NCBI GenBank assembly: GCA_033675545.1
Contig: JAWDGP010002696.1
Location: 62,001-126,000, forward strand
Direction of reading: 5' to 3'
Length of the DNA: 64,000 nucleotides
DNA from: Elysia crispata
Taxonomy: Eukaryota > Mollusca > Gastropoda > Plakobranchidae
In this document: positions 12,901-24,461 of the stretch, piece after piece
Position numbering within the stretch: the first letter of the stretch is position 1
How the letters are laid out: the number at the start of each line of letters is the position of its first letter
Notes under the pieces: model-generated
What the model saw: only the letters and a program-made list of their open reading frames with translations
Told to the model about the DNA's origin: nothing
The model's database searches: none
Made by a program: the position numbers and the translations under genes

Positions 12901-15900
12901 AATTTATTCTCTTGTTTTTTGTTTGTGTTTGTTTACTTCTCTCTTCTACATTGCTTTTCCTGAAAATAGACATAAGGGATTATAATTATAATCAATATTG
13001 ATTTATATGTAGCAGGCTAAAACAAAATAGTTTTATTTTTTAATTAATACACACATTTAAAAGAAAATAATATTTTTTTAAAGAGATGCTTAGTCTTTAA
13101 TAAGTTTGGAGAGAGTTTGCTAGAAGGAGATATTGAGCATTTTGTATTGGCTTTATTTTCTTTAAAATCATTTCCAGATTTGGTTTCTTTTCTAGGGTTA
13201 ATATTCTTTTGCTTTTAATATTTTCAAAATTCTCACCAAAAGCAAATAGCCTGGTTTATCTGTCCCCTTTTTGTCTTTAGATAGTGATGGTGTCCGCCAA
13301 CTTCCACCAACTGTCATCGATGTAGTGGACAAATCTCGTGCATCGTTCCCCCTAGCTCTCACTCACGCATCGCAATATGTGAGACCTAGGGTAGCCCTAA
13401 TTGGGTTAGTAGTATTCCATTTTTTTATTGTTTTTTTTTTAACCCCTAGTTATTTCTCAATGGCATTCTGGTCCAATGAGTAATCAAATTTTTATCACTT
13501 ATCAGGCTCACTTAAAATACGCCTTTAATTTCCAATTCTAGCTAAGTTTTAAGGGTCAAATACATCTATGGAAAAAAGATCTCAAGTTTTGTTTCATATC
13601 ATATGCAAATTTATGCCAATTACCATCTAAAATTGAATTTCGATCTCTCTATATTTACCTTATTTCAGGGATGCAGCACACAGAATACATCCCTTGGCAG
13701 GTCAAGGTGTTAACCTAGGCTTTAGTGATGTCGCCTGCCTTAATGACATGCTCACCAAAGCAGTGAGCAGTGGCGCTGATCCAGGTAAATGAGGAAAGAA
13801 ATTAAAGAGAAAGAAAGGATTACTTTAAGCAGTTCTCTTAGTGATACCTGGCAGAGCAGCATAATCATTTGAGTAGATAGAGCACTTATTATCGTTTGTT
13901 GCTGTGTGAAAATTGAAACCAATTTTCATGAGTAAACAAAGAACAGACTATGCAACATTTGCTTTCGAAGCAGATGATCTGAATGATACAAATAAGGTTA
14001 GCCATTTAACAACAATTTAGTTGTTTTTGCTGATATCATAATGATTGATTCCTTTAAAAATTTCTTTAAAGATGAGAAAGTAAAAATTCACTTTATCTTG
14101 TGCAGTTTAATGCATATGCATCATTTGTAAATTATGAGATACACAGACCTGCCATTCGTTCCGATTTTATCGGAATCATTCCGATTTCTATTAAAAATTG
14201 AACATATTCCGGTTTTCCGAATGTTGGAAGAATTTCGATTTCGAACTCTATTTTTCTCTTCACACAATATCAGAATCCAAATCAGTCCGTCCGTCCCGCT
14301 GGTCGGACCTAGGACTAAGTTTAAAGCTGTGCACTCCAAGTGTAGCGTACGCTGGTGGGTAGCGAGTGAGGAGAGTGGATACCTCCGTCTCGCGGTAGGC
14401 CTGCAAAAAAAGAAAACCTTTGTCCATCATACCGGTACTCGCTAATGTCACACTGGTCTTTCACTTAGCTACGCTCTACATAACTCTGGTGTCGATGTCA
14501 CACAACGCTGCTGTCAGCATAGTTGCGCTCTGCACGGCTGTCTTTGTTTTTAGGTCAAGACCACATAGTCTAGCCCTGTATGTCTCCTAAGTCTGGGCAA
14601 AATGATTGGCCTTAGTGAAGTAGACCTATTATATCGTTGCAACCGATCGTTCTGTAATGATTGAATCACCATTCTGACAACTGTAGTTGTTTATCGATAT
14701 ATGCCGGACACTTTTTAAACTGGAACTAAGACGAGGCCTAAAGTGATTTTTGTGAATCAAGCCAAGACAAAGTCTCATTAGTCTGAGATTGCCTAGTTGA
14801 GAGAAACATTCTTAGTGCATTCACGGAACTGAATACCAATTCCAAAGCCTCCTCTATCGGACTTTTTATTATCTTTTGTGAAGTGATAATTATCAGTATC
14901 CCAATTTTCTCATCAAATCTACTTACGTTTTTTTTCAAGACATCAAGGACGGACGATTGAGACAATTAAAACAGTTGCACTTGTAGTACAATGTAATTGG
15001 ATAGAACTGAGATCTGAAGATTAATTGAAAATTTCAAAAATAAAATATCGCAACCCCAAGATTTCCTGACTTTATCAGAATTACTGACAAAGCTACACAG
15101 ATGAATGGCCATTCATAAAAAAAATCTGAAAAACAATATTATGTGTATTGTGAAATGTGCCACTTAGATGTGAAAATCGCAAATAATGGAAGAACAGACA
15201 TCAAGCGCCATGTGGAAAACCAAAAACATAAGCAAAAGGCATGTGCTGAAGCTTCAACACCTTCCCTGCAATCATTTTTGCAGAAAGTCCCAGGTACAGA
15301 TGAAGACCTTGATGTAAGTAGGCCTAAAGATCTCTGCCTGTCTAAAATTCTAGATGGAATTATTATTTAAATTTAAATTGTTAATAGATCCTAGATCTAA
15401 CAAATTTTTTTTTCAGTCTGTTGTTACCCAATTTGTGTTGTCAGCTAGATCTAGATTCTAGTTCTGGATCTAGCGTGTGAAATAAAAAAATAAATAAATT
15501 CCTTTGTAAATCATGGAAAGTAACTAATCTAGACTCTAGATTTTAGATCTAGATCTAGTCAAATCGGTTCTTACACGTCACTCAAAAGTCATTCTTTCAA
15601 TGTAGGTCAGATGAGAAAGAAAATTATAATAGATTTCTAAGCCCATAGTTTATACTATCTTAAACCGTAGGCTATATTTGTTTGTCTCCCTGTTTCCATG
15701 CAGATGATACCCTGATTCTATGGCTTTGTAGATAAAAGCACAGACTCTAGACCAGATAAAAATTGTAATGATGATTTTTTTAAAACTATGCGATAAATTA
15801 AAGAGAGGGAAAAATAGTATCTTTATTGGTGTGAATAAACTCTTGTTTTTCCCTTTATTTCTTCACTTAGATTGCAAATGCTGAATGTCTCCTTGCAGCG

Positions 15901-18900
15901 TTTATTGTGGAGCACAACCTTCCACTTGCAATTGCTGATCATGCTGGTGAACTCTTTAGGAAGATGTTTCCTGATTCCAAAATAGCTAAAAAGTTCAACT
16001 CTGCAAGTACGAAAACCCGACATAATCTGGGTGCCATTGCCAAAAATGTTAGGGAAGAAACTATTGCTGCTGTCAAAAAGAAGCCTGTCAGTTTGTCAAC
16101 TGATGGGTCAAATGACAGAGGCAGTGAACAGCTGTACCCAGTGTTAGTTATCACAACAATGTCAAGGTTGTGACGGAGGTTCTCTCCATCACTACCCCAG
16201 TAGGGAATTCAACTGGATAGGGCATTTTTAAGGTACTTGATAAGGAACTCACCACAACTGGCCTTAATTGGAAAAATTGTTTGAGTTACGGCTCTGACAA
16301 TGCGTCAGTGATGCTGGGGCACTTGAATGGAGTGGCGGCCAGCATTAAAGCTGTGAATCCAGACATTCACATCCAGGGCTGTCCTTGCCATCTGCTTCAC
16401 ATAGCAGCTAAGAATGGAGCTAATGCCTTGAGGTCTCCTATAGAAGAGCGCCTCATTGACATATGGCATTATTTCGATACTAGTTCAAAGAGGCAAAAGG
16501 CCTTGATGGCTTCCAGGAAGAAACAGGCTGTGTGTTCAAACACATCCTCAAACATGACCAACCAGGTGGTTGAGCTTGCTGAACTGCATCAACCACCTGT
16601 TAGAGCAGTGGGAAGCATTATCTGCCTTTTTTTTTTTGCTGAGGCCAACACCCATGGAGCCAAAGCAACCGACAGACTGAAACTGATAGTTGGCTACTTC
16701 CAGGACAAGACCTCTAAGCTGTATGCTCACTTTCTGAGCTACAGTCTGCCAATATTTACCAATGCAAACTTGCTCGTACAAAAAGAAGAGCTTGTTTTGC
16801 ACCTCTTGCAGGCCAGACTGCATGATGTGGCAACGGACTTATTAGTTGCATTTGTCAAACCATCAGTCACAGCCCATGCATCTAACCTTTACCAGATAGA
16901 GCATCATCATCTCTCCAAGCAGAAAGAGAGGGCTGAGCCAGCTATTGGAAAGCCACTAGAGCTTACTTCTACTCCAGCAAAACCAGTCAACATGGTGCTT
17001 TGAGCAATTCTGCTGAGACAGAATTTTTTGAAGGTATGTGTATTATTCTCAACTAATTTAATTGAATACAATTTTGAATGGACACAATATAAAATGTGAA
17101 AGTTTATGGCATACGAGGCCTATTAAGTTGCAAATTCAGTTTAGATTCGATTGGGTTCTAAATCATTGATCAAATAACCATAATGAATTTTGATAATCTG
17201 ATTTAGTCGAAAAAGATTGAGAGGTATTATATTGGCATAGATCTGAATTAATCAGGAAAAAAATTGTCATCAGACATCACGGCACTGTGGGGGGCCTTGT
17301 ATTTCACTTAGACTTAATCTTTTCTGTAATTATCTCATCAGTCTCTAGGACTGCATTTTTTTTTCTAAACATGTTTTTTCCCCCCAGATATCCGAGCGTT
17401 CTATTCAAAATCTTTGGCTTATGTGTTCAGCGGGCTGCTAATGCAAAGCACAGAGTTTGAGATGGCGATGGTGATGGATGTGAGAAAGGGGGTGGAGACC
17501 AAATTTTCTCAAATCGCCTTTGGAATCAACTGCTTTCCTTACTTGAGTGAGGATGCGGATATTGAGGAACTAGAGAAAAAGTTCTCAAAATATCAGGTAG
17601 TCAATTCATCAAACTTAATTTTTTGCCCTTCAATCCATTTAATAAACCATCTGAATTGCTTTCTGTGAAGCTAAATAATGCTGTACTTAGGATTTTTCTA
17701 TATATTTTAGCACACTTGCAGTGGACACCCTTACCCATGGTAATATTGTGCTGCTACTTTTTTTCCCCAAAACTTTAATATGTCCCTTTCCTCTGCTTAG
17801 TTCATGACCATAGATGTAAAAAGAGTCTCTCTCACTTAGATTATATGTTCACTTGGTAGGCGTACATGGAATTTAGTCTTTAGAACTTTCTTTTGCTCTA
17901 AATGATAAGTTTGAAAATTTTATGTTGCTTTTTCAGGTTGACAAGCTCAAACAGTTGGACCTGTCCAAATGGGTAGATGTACTGTGGGGAGAGATAAGGG
18001 AGATGAAAAGACTAGACGGAAATTTGTAATATTCATCTCTTACAAAAATTATGAAAGGCCTGCTTGCCTTGCCACATAGTAATGCTGAGAGAGCATTCTC
18101 AAGTAAGGAAAAACAAAACTGAAGCCAGAGCTTCAATCAGTAGACAGCTTTTTAGTGAGATTATTACAATCAAGATGCAGATGATATCAAGTGACACTGT
18201 GTGCCACAGTCTTCATGTGCCGAAGAAAGTGCTAAAGTCATAGATCGTAAAACAAAGGTGCTGATGAGTATATAGTGTATATAGAATGATTATTTTTATA
18301 GTTTGATAAAATGTTATGTAAATATAGACTGAGTGTATATGTATTTTGTGAAATTGTTTAATCAAAGTAAGCTTAGTGCTTTGCATTATATTCTTTCCTC
18401 TGGAGTGGATTACTGGAGTTCTGGAAGAGCATTGTTTTTTTTGTGAGTACATTTTTTTTTCTCACTTTTTACAATAAAGTAGATCAGATTTTTTTTGCCA
18501 GATTCAGATTTTTTGGCAGAATCATTTAAATTTTTTGCTCCTGGAGAGTGGCAGGTCTGGATACATTAACACTTTACATTGCAGGAAGCCTTCAATGTTA
18601 AACATTCATAATGATAAAGAGAAAATTGAATGTTTTAAATATTTTGTAAAAAAGACTTTGAAAGACATAATAGTTGATCAGAAAGAAAGTTCTATTTTAA
18701 CCAATTATGTACTTTTTTTCTTTGATTCTGACTGTGGGAACCTATTGAAAAATGTTAGAAGTCACTTATTCATTTATTATGTATGAAGATGTAAAAGATT
18801 GCCAGTATAATCTTTAATACTATATAACAGGTGCCCTCACCCACCTGCTCCAGTACGAGACTGAACGCCAGCGGCAAAATGTTCCTGTGATGCTTACCAT

Positions 18901-20620
18901 TGACGGTCTTCAGCGTCTTTATGGCACAGAGTTTACCCCTGTAGTGGTAGCTCGCAGTCTTGGCCTACATGCAGTTCACTCTTTACCTTTCTTGAAAGTA
19001 AGTACATGTTTGATACTGTTTCTGTAGCATCCTTAATATTAAAGTAAAAAGGATGTAGGTTATTATCTGTTCAAACCCAAGTTAAGATCCAACCTAGAAC
19101 TAGGCCTTAAAATGGCATAAAGTTGCTGTCAAAATCAGTCATTTTGGAAGCGCATTTTTAAATCTAATTCTACTCTGAAAATTAGACTAAAATAACCAGT
19201 ATAAAACTTCAAGTGTCACCTGAAAGTAATTGGGGTTTTCGTGAGATTTCTGGTCGTAATAAGGAACAAAAATGGATACTGAAAACGTTAAAGTGGACAG
19301 GGTTTCAGGTACACAGAATAGTGGTCCATACAGATGATGACCGGCGATATAGGTGGGGTTGAGTTGCATAAAGTTCAGCAAAGTCTTTGGGCGTTCATGT
19401 CATTGCTTTTCATTTAGCAAACTAGCACCAACTGTCTATGTTTCAAAATCTTGTTCTTCAAGCTGTAAGGTTTATTCTACCATTACTTTTGTGGTAGAGG
19501 TTTTTTTCATAAATGTTCAACATAACAACATCATATACAGAGTGATACTTCTTACCATGTATCCATAAAAAATTATTGAGAATCATGATTATCTCTTGCA
19601 AAGACAATAGCTTTTCAACTCGAATATATAGCCAAATCACTTATTTATAAGCAAAGTGGCAATGATGTAAAGGATGGTCTTACCATCTAATGTGAGAGGT
19701 CTTTTAAAATAAAATTTGCTGAATATAGACTAAACAAATTTCACCTGAGAGAACTTGTCTTTGCTAGCTTTTCTGACTGACTTTATTTTCCTTAAAAATT
19801 CCTACATGTACTTTTGTGTCAAATTCTTGTTGCACCCTTTCATGTGGCCAAACTCAGATGTTTATGAATACCTGAACGCAGCTGCTACTCAGATTTAACC
19901 CTTCAGCTTAAGTAAACCATTAACAAGTACCCATGAAAATTAAAATGTGCTTTGCCTTAATTTACTGTAATGACATTAAAAAAAATACAGGAAAACTATA
20001 AAATGTAATATCATACAATGAGTTCTGTAGGAAAGTTTTATAAATTATAAATAAACATAGAAAGACAAAAAAAAATCAGCGATAACCACCAGTTTAAAAT
20101 CATGTGTGTTTAACATTTCATGGCTTTAATTTCATAGAATAAATGTAAAGTGAAAACAATTTGCATTATAGTAAGATTTAAGAAGAAAGTAAACAAATTA
20201 TACAATATTGCCATATTACTTTTGTGATATTTGACATTACTTTATTTTAACACTTTATCTTTTGTATGAAGGTATATCGCAGCAGTATAATAATATACAA
20301 GTCATTGTCTTCAGTAAAAATAAATAACAAACAAAAAAGGGCAAATTCTTTTCAATGAGCAAAAAACATTCATTACTTTCTCTGCAATTTCCATTTTAAT
20401 TTCATCATTATTGCAAAAAATTGTGAGTAAAAATTCTTAAAGATACTTTAAAACATTTGAGAAATCATGAGGGGAAAGTGAGACTGGTCTGTTATTTCAC
20501 TTTTGATGATTTTAGCGGTATTGAAAAATCAAAATGTGCTCTATTTGACCAAAGAATCGTTGCACAAATTTATTCTGTTTTTCCCCACAGAAATTCATCA
20601 TGGAAAGAGCATCTGTGTGA
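3969..20620 (+). CDS. COQ6: Ubiquinone biosynthesis monooxygenase COQ6, mitochondrial, 12 coding exons, 481 aa
   Basis: Exons: 3969-4161, 6145-6279, 6976-7034, 7928-8188, 8698-8805, 10660-10722, 12031-12138, 12423-12504, 13281-13404, 13669-13784, 18831-18997, 20591-20620. All junctions are GT-AG, phases match, and the 1446-nt total is an intact frame near the usual length (human about 468 aa). COQ6 is an FAD-dependent hydroxylase of the UbiH/COQ6 family that acts on C5 of the coenzyme Q ring in the inner-membrane CoQ synthome. Visible motifs: the Rossmann FAD signature [14 protein letters not shown] (exon 1), the [11 protein letters not shown] motif (exon 5), and the second FAD motif [19 protein letters not shown] across exons 9-10. 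The family strings [14 protein letters not shown] and [12 protein letters not shown] are in exons 6-7. The Arg/Ser-rich N-terminus fits a mitochondrial presequence; the start could also be the ATG at 3996. The last exon encodes only KFIMERASV. Intron 10 holds a hAT-like transposon and intron 1 a piggyBac relic. Confidence 0.95.
4380..4495. repeat. Paired C-tract/A-tract low-complexity blocks
   Basis: Within COQ6 intron 1, a run of Cs followed by a long A-rich run occurs at about 4387-4440 and again, with more C/A interruption, at about 4450-4495. They are low-complexity tracts, perhaps degenerate retroelement tails. A similar C-run plus A-run occurs at 26318-26340 in a TTC41 intron. Confidence 0.6.
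5233..5577 (-). pseudogene. Probable piggyBac-family transposase fragment
   Basis: In COQ6 intron 1, antisense to COQ6, an open stretch encodes a segment resembling the N-terminal part of the piggyBac DDE domain (DDE_Tnp_1_7). An aromatic/proline lead-in ([17 protein letters not shown]) is followed by TGPN and then [20 protein letters not shown]. This matches the family pattern of a T/S-G-P segment, then N/S-P-x-x-F/Y-F-x-L-F-F, then an I-V helix. The frame stops at 5233 just where the family normally continues with T-N, and no catalytic Asp region follows. The upstream Asp/Asn/Pro-rich part (about 5400-5520) would be the low-complexity N-terminal region of such a protein. It is a truncated relic; the assignment rests on pattern recognition only. 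Confidence 0.45.
11280..11770. other. GC-richer block inside COQ6 intron 6, unassigned
   Basis: This roughly 500-bp stretch is clearly less AT-rich than the surrounding intron and contains CpGs (gcgccgcg near 11642). An 84-codon open frame on the minus strand (11511-11765) has no recognisable domain. Its composition differs from the flanking intron, as an inserted old repeat would, but I could not find ends or a second copy in the window. Confidence 0.3.
14144..14157 (+). repeat. Left terminal inverted repeat of the hAT-like element
   Basis: CAGACCTGCCATTC pairs with the inverted right end at 18546-18559 with one mismatch. It directly follows the GATACA target duplication. Confidence 0.85.
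15085..18230 (+). pseudogene. Decayed hAT-like transposase with BED zinc finger
   Basis: Pieces in order: a BED-type zinc finger at 15125-15315 (YCEMCHLDV ... [13 protein letters not shown], CxxC...HxxxxH) ending at a GTAAGT donor; after an AG acceptor at 15870, a block with [16 protein letters not shown] (about 15871-16170); a block with [16 protein letters not shown] and GCPCHLLH (16280-16540); an [19 protein letters not shown] block in another frame (about 16557-16635); the segment 17388-17595; and 17938-18120 with the dimerisation signature [11 protein letters not shown]. These are the hallmarks of hAT/DUF4371-type transposases. The frame is broken near 16147, at an in-frame stop at 16218, near 16550, at an 11-T run near 16627, and at TAA 18028-18030 just before the dimerisation motif. 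No intact transposase can be made. Confidence 0.85.
18546..18559 (-). repeat. Right terminal inverted repeat of the hAT-like element
   Basis: The plus strand reads GAGTGGCAGGTCTG, the inverse of the left end with one mismatch. GATACA follows at 18560-18565. Confidence 0.85.
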
Positions 20621-20859
20621 CATTTGGACCTCTTCTCTCAAGTTAATTTTATAAGGGTATGATGGAGAATCAGTTTAATTGCATTCAAATGGAATTTTCA
20701 TGCGTATAGCAAAGAAGCATTATGAGTGTTTTGACAAGTTTTCTTTATCACACAGAGTGGGCATGGCAATTTGTAGAAGTTTTGTGACTTTTGCTATATT
20801 CCAATAACAGTTTGGAATGATTTAAGTGTGAAAAGACTGAAATTAAATTAATGAATGTA

Positions 20860-20865
20860 AATAAA
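20860..20865 (+). terminator. Candidate COQ6 polyadenylation signal
   Basis: AATAAA lies about 240 bp past the COQ6 stop codon, with a second AATAAA at 20874-20879. Confidence 0.45.
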
Positions 20866-21369
20866 GGTGTACAAATAAATAGACATTTTTACAGCAAATT
20901 TCGTCAAATTAATTTGTGATAATTCCAACTCAAAGGTTATTGAAGTTTTTTGTTTACCTGTGGCTGTGAAATAGATCATGTGGGAAAAAAAAATGAGATA
21001 ATGACTTCCAAAAACGGCCTAAAATTAAATAATAAGTACATGGAACAGTTTTACACAAATAAAATGGAAGGTAACTTTTACAAATACTGTTTGTTTTAAG
21101 GGAAGCAGTTTTAGTTAGCACTGGAAAAAATTTTCTGGATTAGATGAAACTCTGTCCAATAGGCCCAAAAGTCTGTGACTACCTAGGGTTAAAGTATAGG
21201 CAATATGGTAGATACATTTCTTTGAGTTAAATCTTTAGATTTGTCTCTTATTTTCTTTTATACACTATTGTTGTGTGAGAAGCAAAGTTAAGGCATCAAA
21301 ATATCTTAACAGAACTACTGAAATACATTTCATTGTTGTCACGTTCATTGCTTGATATTTTAAGTACCC

Positions 21370-21930
21370 AATTCAAATACTTTGGTACTTTGATATCAAG
21401 CGATAGAGGCAACAGCACTGAAATTGCATCAAGAATAGGGCAAGCAAAAATGTGTTTTCATAGAATGAAATCAGTACCAACAAATAAGAAGAGCCCTGGA
21501 GCGCTATTTTGAACCCATACTGATATATGGATGCGAGGCCTGGACAATTTCAAAACGGGTAAAAGAGAAACTGGAGGCAACAAAAATATGGTCCCTACAG
21601 AGAATGCTATGAATCTCATGGACTGTACACATGTAAAAAAAAATCAAACAAAACAGGATAGGAGAAGCTGAAACAAAAAGATCACTCACAAATAGATTGT
21701 TAGCACCAGGCAACTTTTTTTTAGCCAAATGATGAGAAGAGAGGAACTTGTGGCAATTTGAAGGATCAAAAGAAAACAGCGAGAGCAAACAGCACGAAAA
21801 GACGTTGGATGATCCAACAAAGTAGCTAAGTGTAGGTCAAGTGACAAATGATCTAAAAGCAACAAGAAATTGAGATGTGTGGTAAGTCCTGATTGCCTAC
21901 GCTAAAGAGCAGGGCACCAGATTGATTTAT
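21370..21930 (+). pseudogene. Decayed non-LTR retrotransposon (LINE), reverse-transcriptase 3' part
   Basis: Plus-strand pieces read FKYFGTLISSD, EIASRIGQAK, then MKS...THTDIWMRGLDNF and a run including MVPTENAMN. These match the region after the RT catalytic core in endonuclease/RT-type LINEs, where F-x-Y-L-G-S and a L-Y-G-x-E-x-W-type segment are typical. Frameshifts and stops break it throughout. It shares much sequence with the copy at 34385-36130 (for example the gcatcaagaatag..caagca and gaacccat.ctgat.t.tggatgcgа-type stretches), so the two belong to one family. Confidence 0.7.
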
Positions 21931-22348
21931 TATTGAATAAAACAACATAAAATTATCACAGCTGAATTTCATTAGAAAATAAGTGATCTATTTCCATACA
22001 GTAAAATAAAAAGTGAACGAGCAGTGACATATTAGATTAAAATACTATTTACATTGTCATGAGTCAAATACTGAGCAAAAAATTGTGATGATAATTTAAT
22101 GAAAATTATTGAGAAGTTTTGATAATTTACAAAAAAGATCAAAATTGCTTTTATGGCATTATATCAACTGGTTTCATATGTAAAATGTCAGAAACATGAC
22201 AATACAAGTGCATTGTTTTATGCTAAAATTCATTCCTGCATTCTATAGATTTTTGGCATACTTTCTTCTCACTAATCAAATCGTAACAAATAAAATAAAA
22301 TATTAATGTCTGAAATTAGTTTTATCTTCGGATTGAGATCTGACAAGC

Positions 22349-22370
22349 TATATATATATATATATATATA
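22349..22370. repeat. (TA)n microsatellite
   Basis: An uninterrupted TA run of about 11 units in the intergenic region. Confidence 0.9.
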
Positions 22371-24033
22371 AAAAGAAATATCTTTGGCACAAAAAGGCTT
22401 AAGCAAGCAGATTCAAATCCCAACTCAAAGATGTGCATATTCATGTAACAAAAGGGAGTTTACAGCATCACCAATAGTTAAATGGTGGATTTAAATAAAT
22501 TTATTACTGCCAAAGTAACAGTGAGTAAGGCACAGTAATAAACATCTCAAGTAGTGATTTCAGTAGCTCAATACTGAAATCATATTCAAAACACTGGAGT
22601 ACTAATGATAGTCTTAAAATACTGAAATATATTGAGCCGAAACTGTTTAAATTTTTTTTATCAGAAAACTTCAGAGCATCTGTTGTTTGAGAAATAAATA
22701 TATTTCAATGCCATTAAATAACCCATGTTTACTTTTCTGACTGACATAAATAATTTTTTTGGAAAGAATTCAGATATATGAAATATGCAGAATGTATATA
22801 TAAATTAAGAAAGTTTCAATAGACATCAAACTTGAATATTTGAACACTCTCACTGGAAGCTAAAGTAATAAAAGTCAAATTCTAAGGTAGTAAATAAGTA
22901 AGGTAAAAATTATGTAAGAAAAGTTACATGTAGTGATCCCACACTAGAAAACAAATAGAAGCTAGGATAACAGCAAAACTAAGGAAAAAAGGTTGATGAT
23001 AAAAAAAAAAATTATTGTGCAATCATTTACATAGCCTACATGTGGATTTTGTTCAGATGAGGTAGACTTTAAAAGAAACAAGAACAAAAGACATACTGAA
23101 ACTTTACAGCTGGCATTCTGATTAAAATGTCACCAACCCATATCTTATAAAGACACTTTGAATCTTCTTTTATTTTACCTGTTTCAATCTTTCCGTTTCT
23201 TTTGAAAAAAAAAAAGAGCTGACTATGTAAATCATTCCCAGGACAAAGATCAAAAAGCAAATAGTCTTAAAGTCACCTCAGGCGTGTGTGACATTGTGAA
23301 GAGTTGCTATAACTGCATCAAGCTTGACGAGAAAAAGAATTAGCAATGTAAATTGCAAGACTCCCAGTGGTCTGCATTGTGGACACAGTTTGAGTAAATT
23401 CAGAGAATATTCCAGATCAAACTTCTATGATTCTTTTGGTAGTGCTTTAATTTTTCTTGGAAATTGTGTTGCAGCTTATTACTATAATTCTACTTCTTGA
23501 AATGCAATATATTTATTTAATGGATCATCTCTACCTTCTCAATATCTTCATTTATTGACTGATATTGTGTCATTCTACTTTCATTCTGCCAATGAGAAGG
23601 TTTTCTTTACAAAAAGTGCAAGCTGGAAGTTCACACTGAGAAAAATTTTGCCCTAAGCAAGATGTCACTGATGATCTCTATCTAAGCTTAGCCCTACTGT
23701 ATGTAGTTTGAACCTATCTATTTGAGTATCAAATCATTTCTAGCTTTTGTGTATCAAACCCAGTCACTTTTGTTTCAATCTCTGTTTTTTTTGTTAAATA
23801 AATCAGATTTGTCACTGATCAAGTTCAGAAGGTAAAGATTGTTACTTTAAACAACCAGAATGGAAAATGAAATCATACAATGACTTCATAGACTATTCCT
23901 TTCTTCTTAAGAGGAATAGATTTAAATTTTTTTTTAAAGAAACATTTCTCAACTCTATGAATGGGAGCCAGAGCGGCCACATTATGGCCAAAAACATTTC
24001 AATTAATTGAATTATCTATATATGCAGTAAAAA

Positions 24034-24384
24034 ATAGGAAAGCTAAATAAGAAGCGATCAAAAAACAAGAAAAACACTTGTCTATATAAAATTAAATCTT
24101 GACAGATTCTGCACAAATTTATCCCAAACAATAATGCCCCAAAAGCAGATATGTGGTGAAAAAAAAAAAAGATAATATTCATTTTTGTTTACAGGCACCA
24201 TCTTAAAAGATAGGAAAGCTAAATAAGAAGCTGTCAAAAAACAAGGAAAACACATGTCTGTGTAAAATAAAATCTTGACAGATTCTGCACAAATTTATCC
24301 CAAACAATAATGCCCCAAAAGCAGATATGCAGTGAAAAAAAAAGATAACATTCTTTTTTATTTACAGGCACCATCTTAAAAGAT
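24034..24384. repeat. Tandem duplication, 2 x about 176 bp
   Basis: A unit starting ataggaaagctaaataagaag occurs at 24034 and again at 24210. Both copies contain cttgacagattctgcac, aacaataatgccccaaaagc and a terminal tttacaggcaccatcttaaaa, with a few substitutions and a shorter A-run in copy 2. The second copy ends about 80 bp from the TTC41 stop codon, so the array lies in or just beyond its 3' UTR. Confidence 0.9.
24357..24362 (-). terminator. Candidate TTC41 polyadenylation signal
   Basis: The minus strand reads AATAAA about 100 nt past the TTC41 stop. It lies inside the second unit of the tandem duplication; the aligned position in the first unit reads tttgtttac, so the signal is copy-specific. 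Confidence 0.35.
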
Positions 24385-24461
24385 ATTGAATTCAATGAGA
24401 ATATCAGCATTAATGGTCGCTTTTTTTGCTTCGTTGCAGTGGGGTTTGCTTCTTTACTTCA

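Larger units (their letters stand above)
14144..18559 (+). mobile_element. hAT-like DNA transposon (4416 bp) in COQ6 intron 10, with TIRs and 6-bp target duplication
   Basis: The left end begins CAGACCTGCCATTC and the right end is the reverse complement of CAGACCTGCCACTC, a terminal inverted repeat of about 14 bp with one mismatch. Immediately outside both ends is GATACA (14138-14143 and 18560-18565), a 6-bp target-site duplication. Inside are a BED-type zinc finger and hAT/DUF4371-like transposase pieces (listed separately) on the plus strand, the same orientation as COQ6. Classical hAT elements make 8-bp duplications; some hAT lineages in repeat classifications have 5- or 6-bp ones. The subterminal left end is rich in short ttccgatt/tcggaa repeats. 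The element lies wholly between COQ6 exons 10 and 11, whose phases still match, so it is probably spliced out with the intron. Confidence 0.85.
20621..24461. other. COQ6-TTC41 intergenic region (tail to tail)
   Basis: No gene was found between the COQ6 stop and the TTC41 stop. It holds the COQ6 3' UTR with candidate AATAAA signals, a decayed LINE segment (about 21370-21930), a TA microsatellite (22349-22370) and a 176-bp tandem duplication (24034-24384). The remainder is AT-rich with only short chance open frames. Confidence 0.7.

Noticed and set aside
13860..13930. tRNA-like A-box (gagtagatagagcac) suggesting a SINE in COQ6 intron 10
   Set aside because: No B-box at the right distance and no copy elsewhere in the window.
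22400..22430. B-box-like gattcaaatcc suggesting a tRNA or SINE
   Set aside because: No A-box or foldable cloverleaf upstream.
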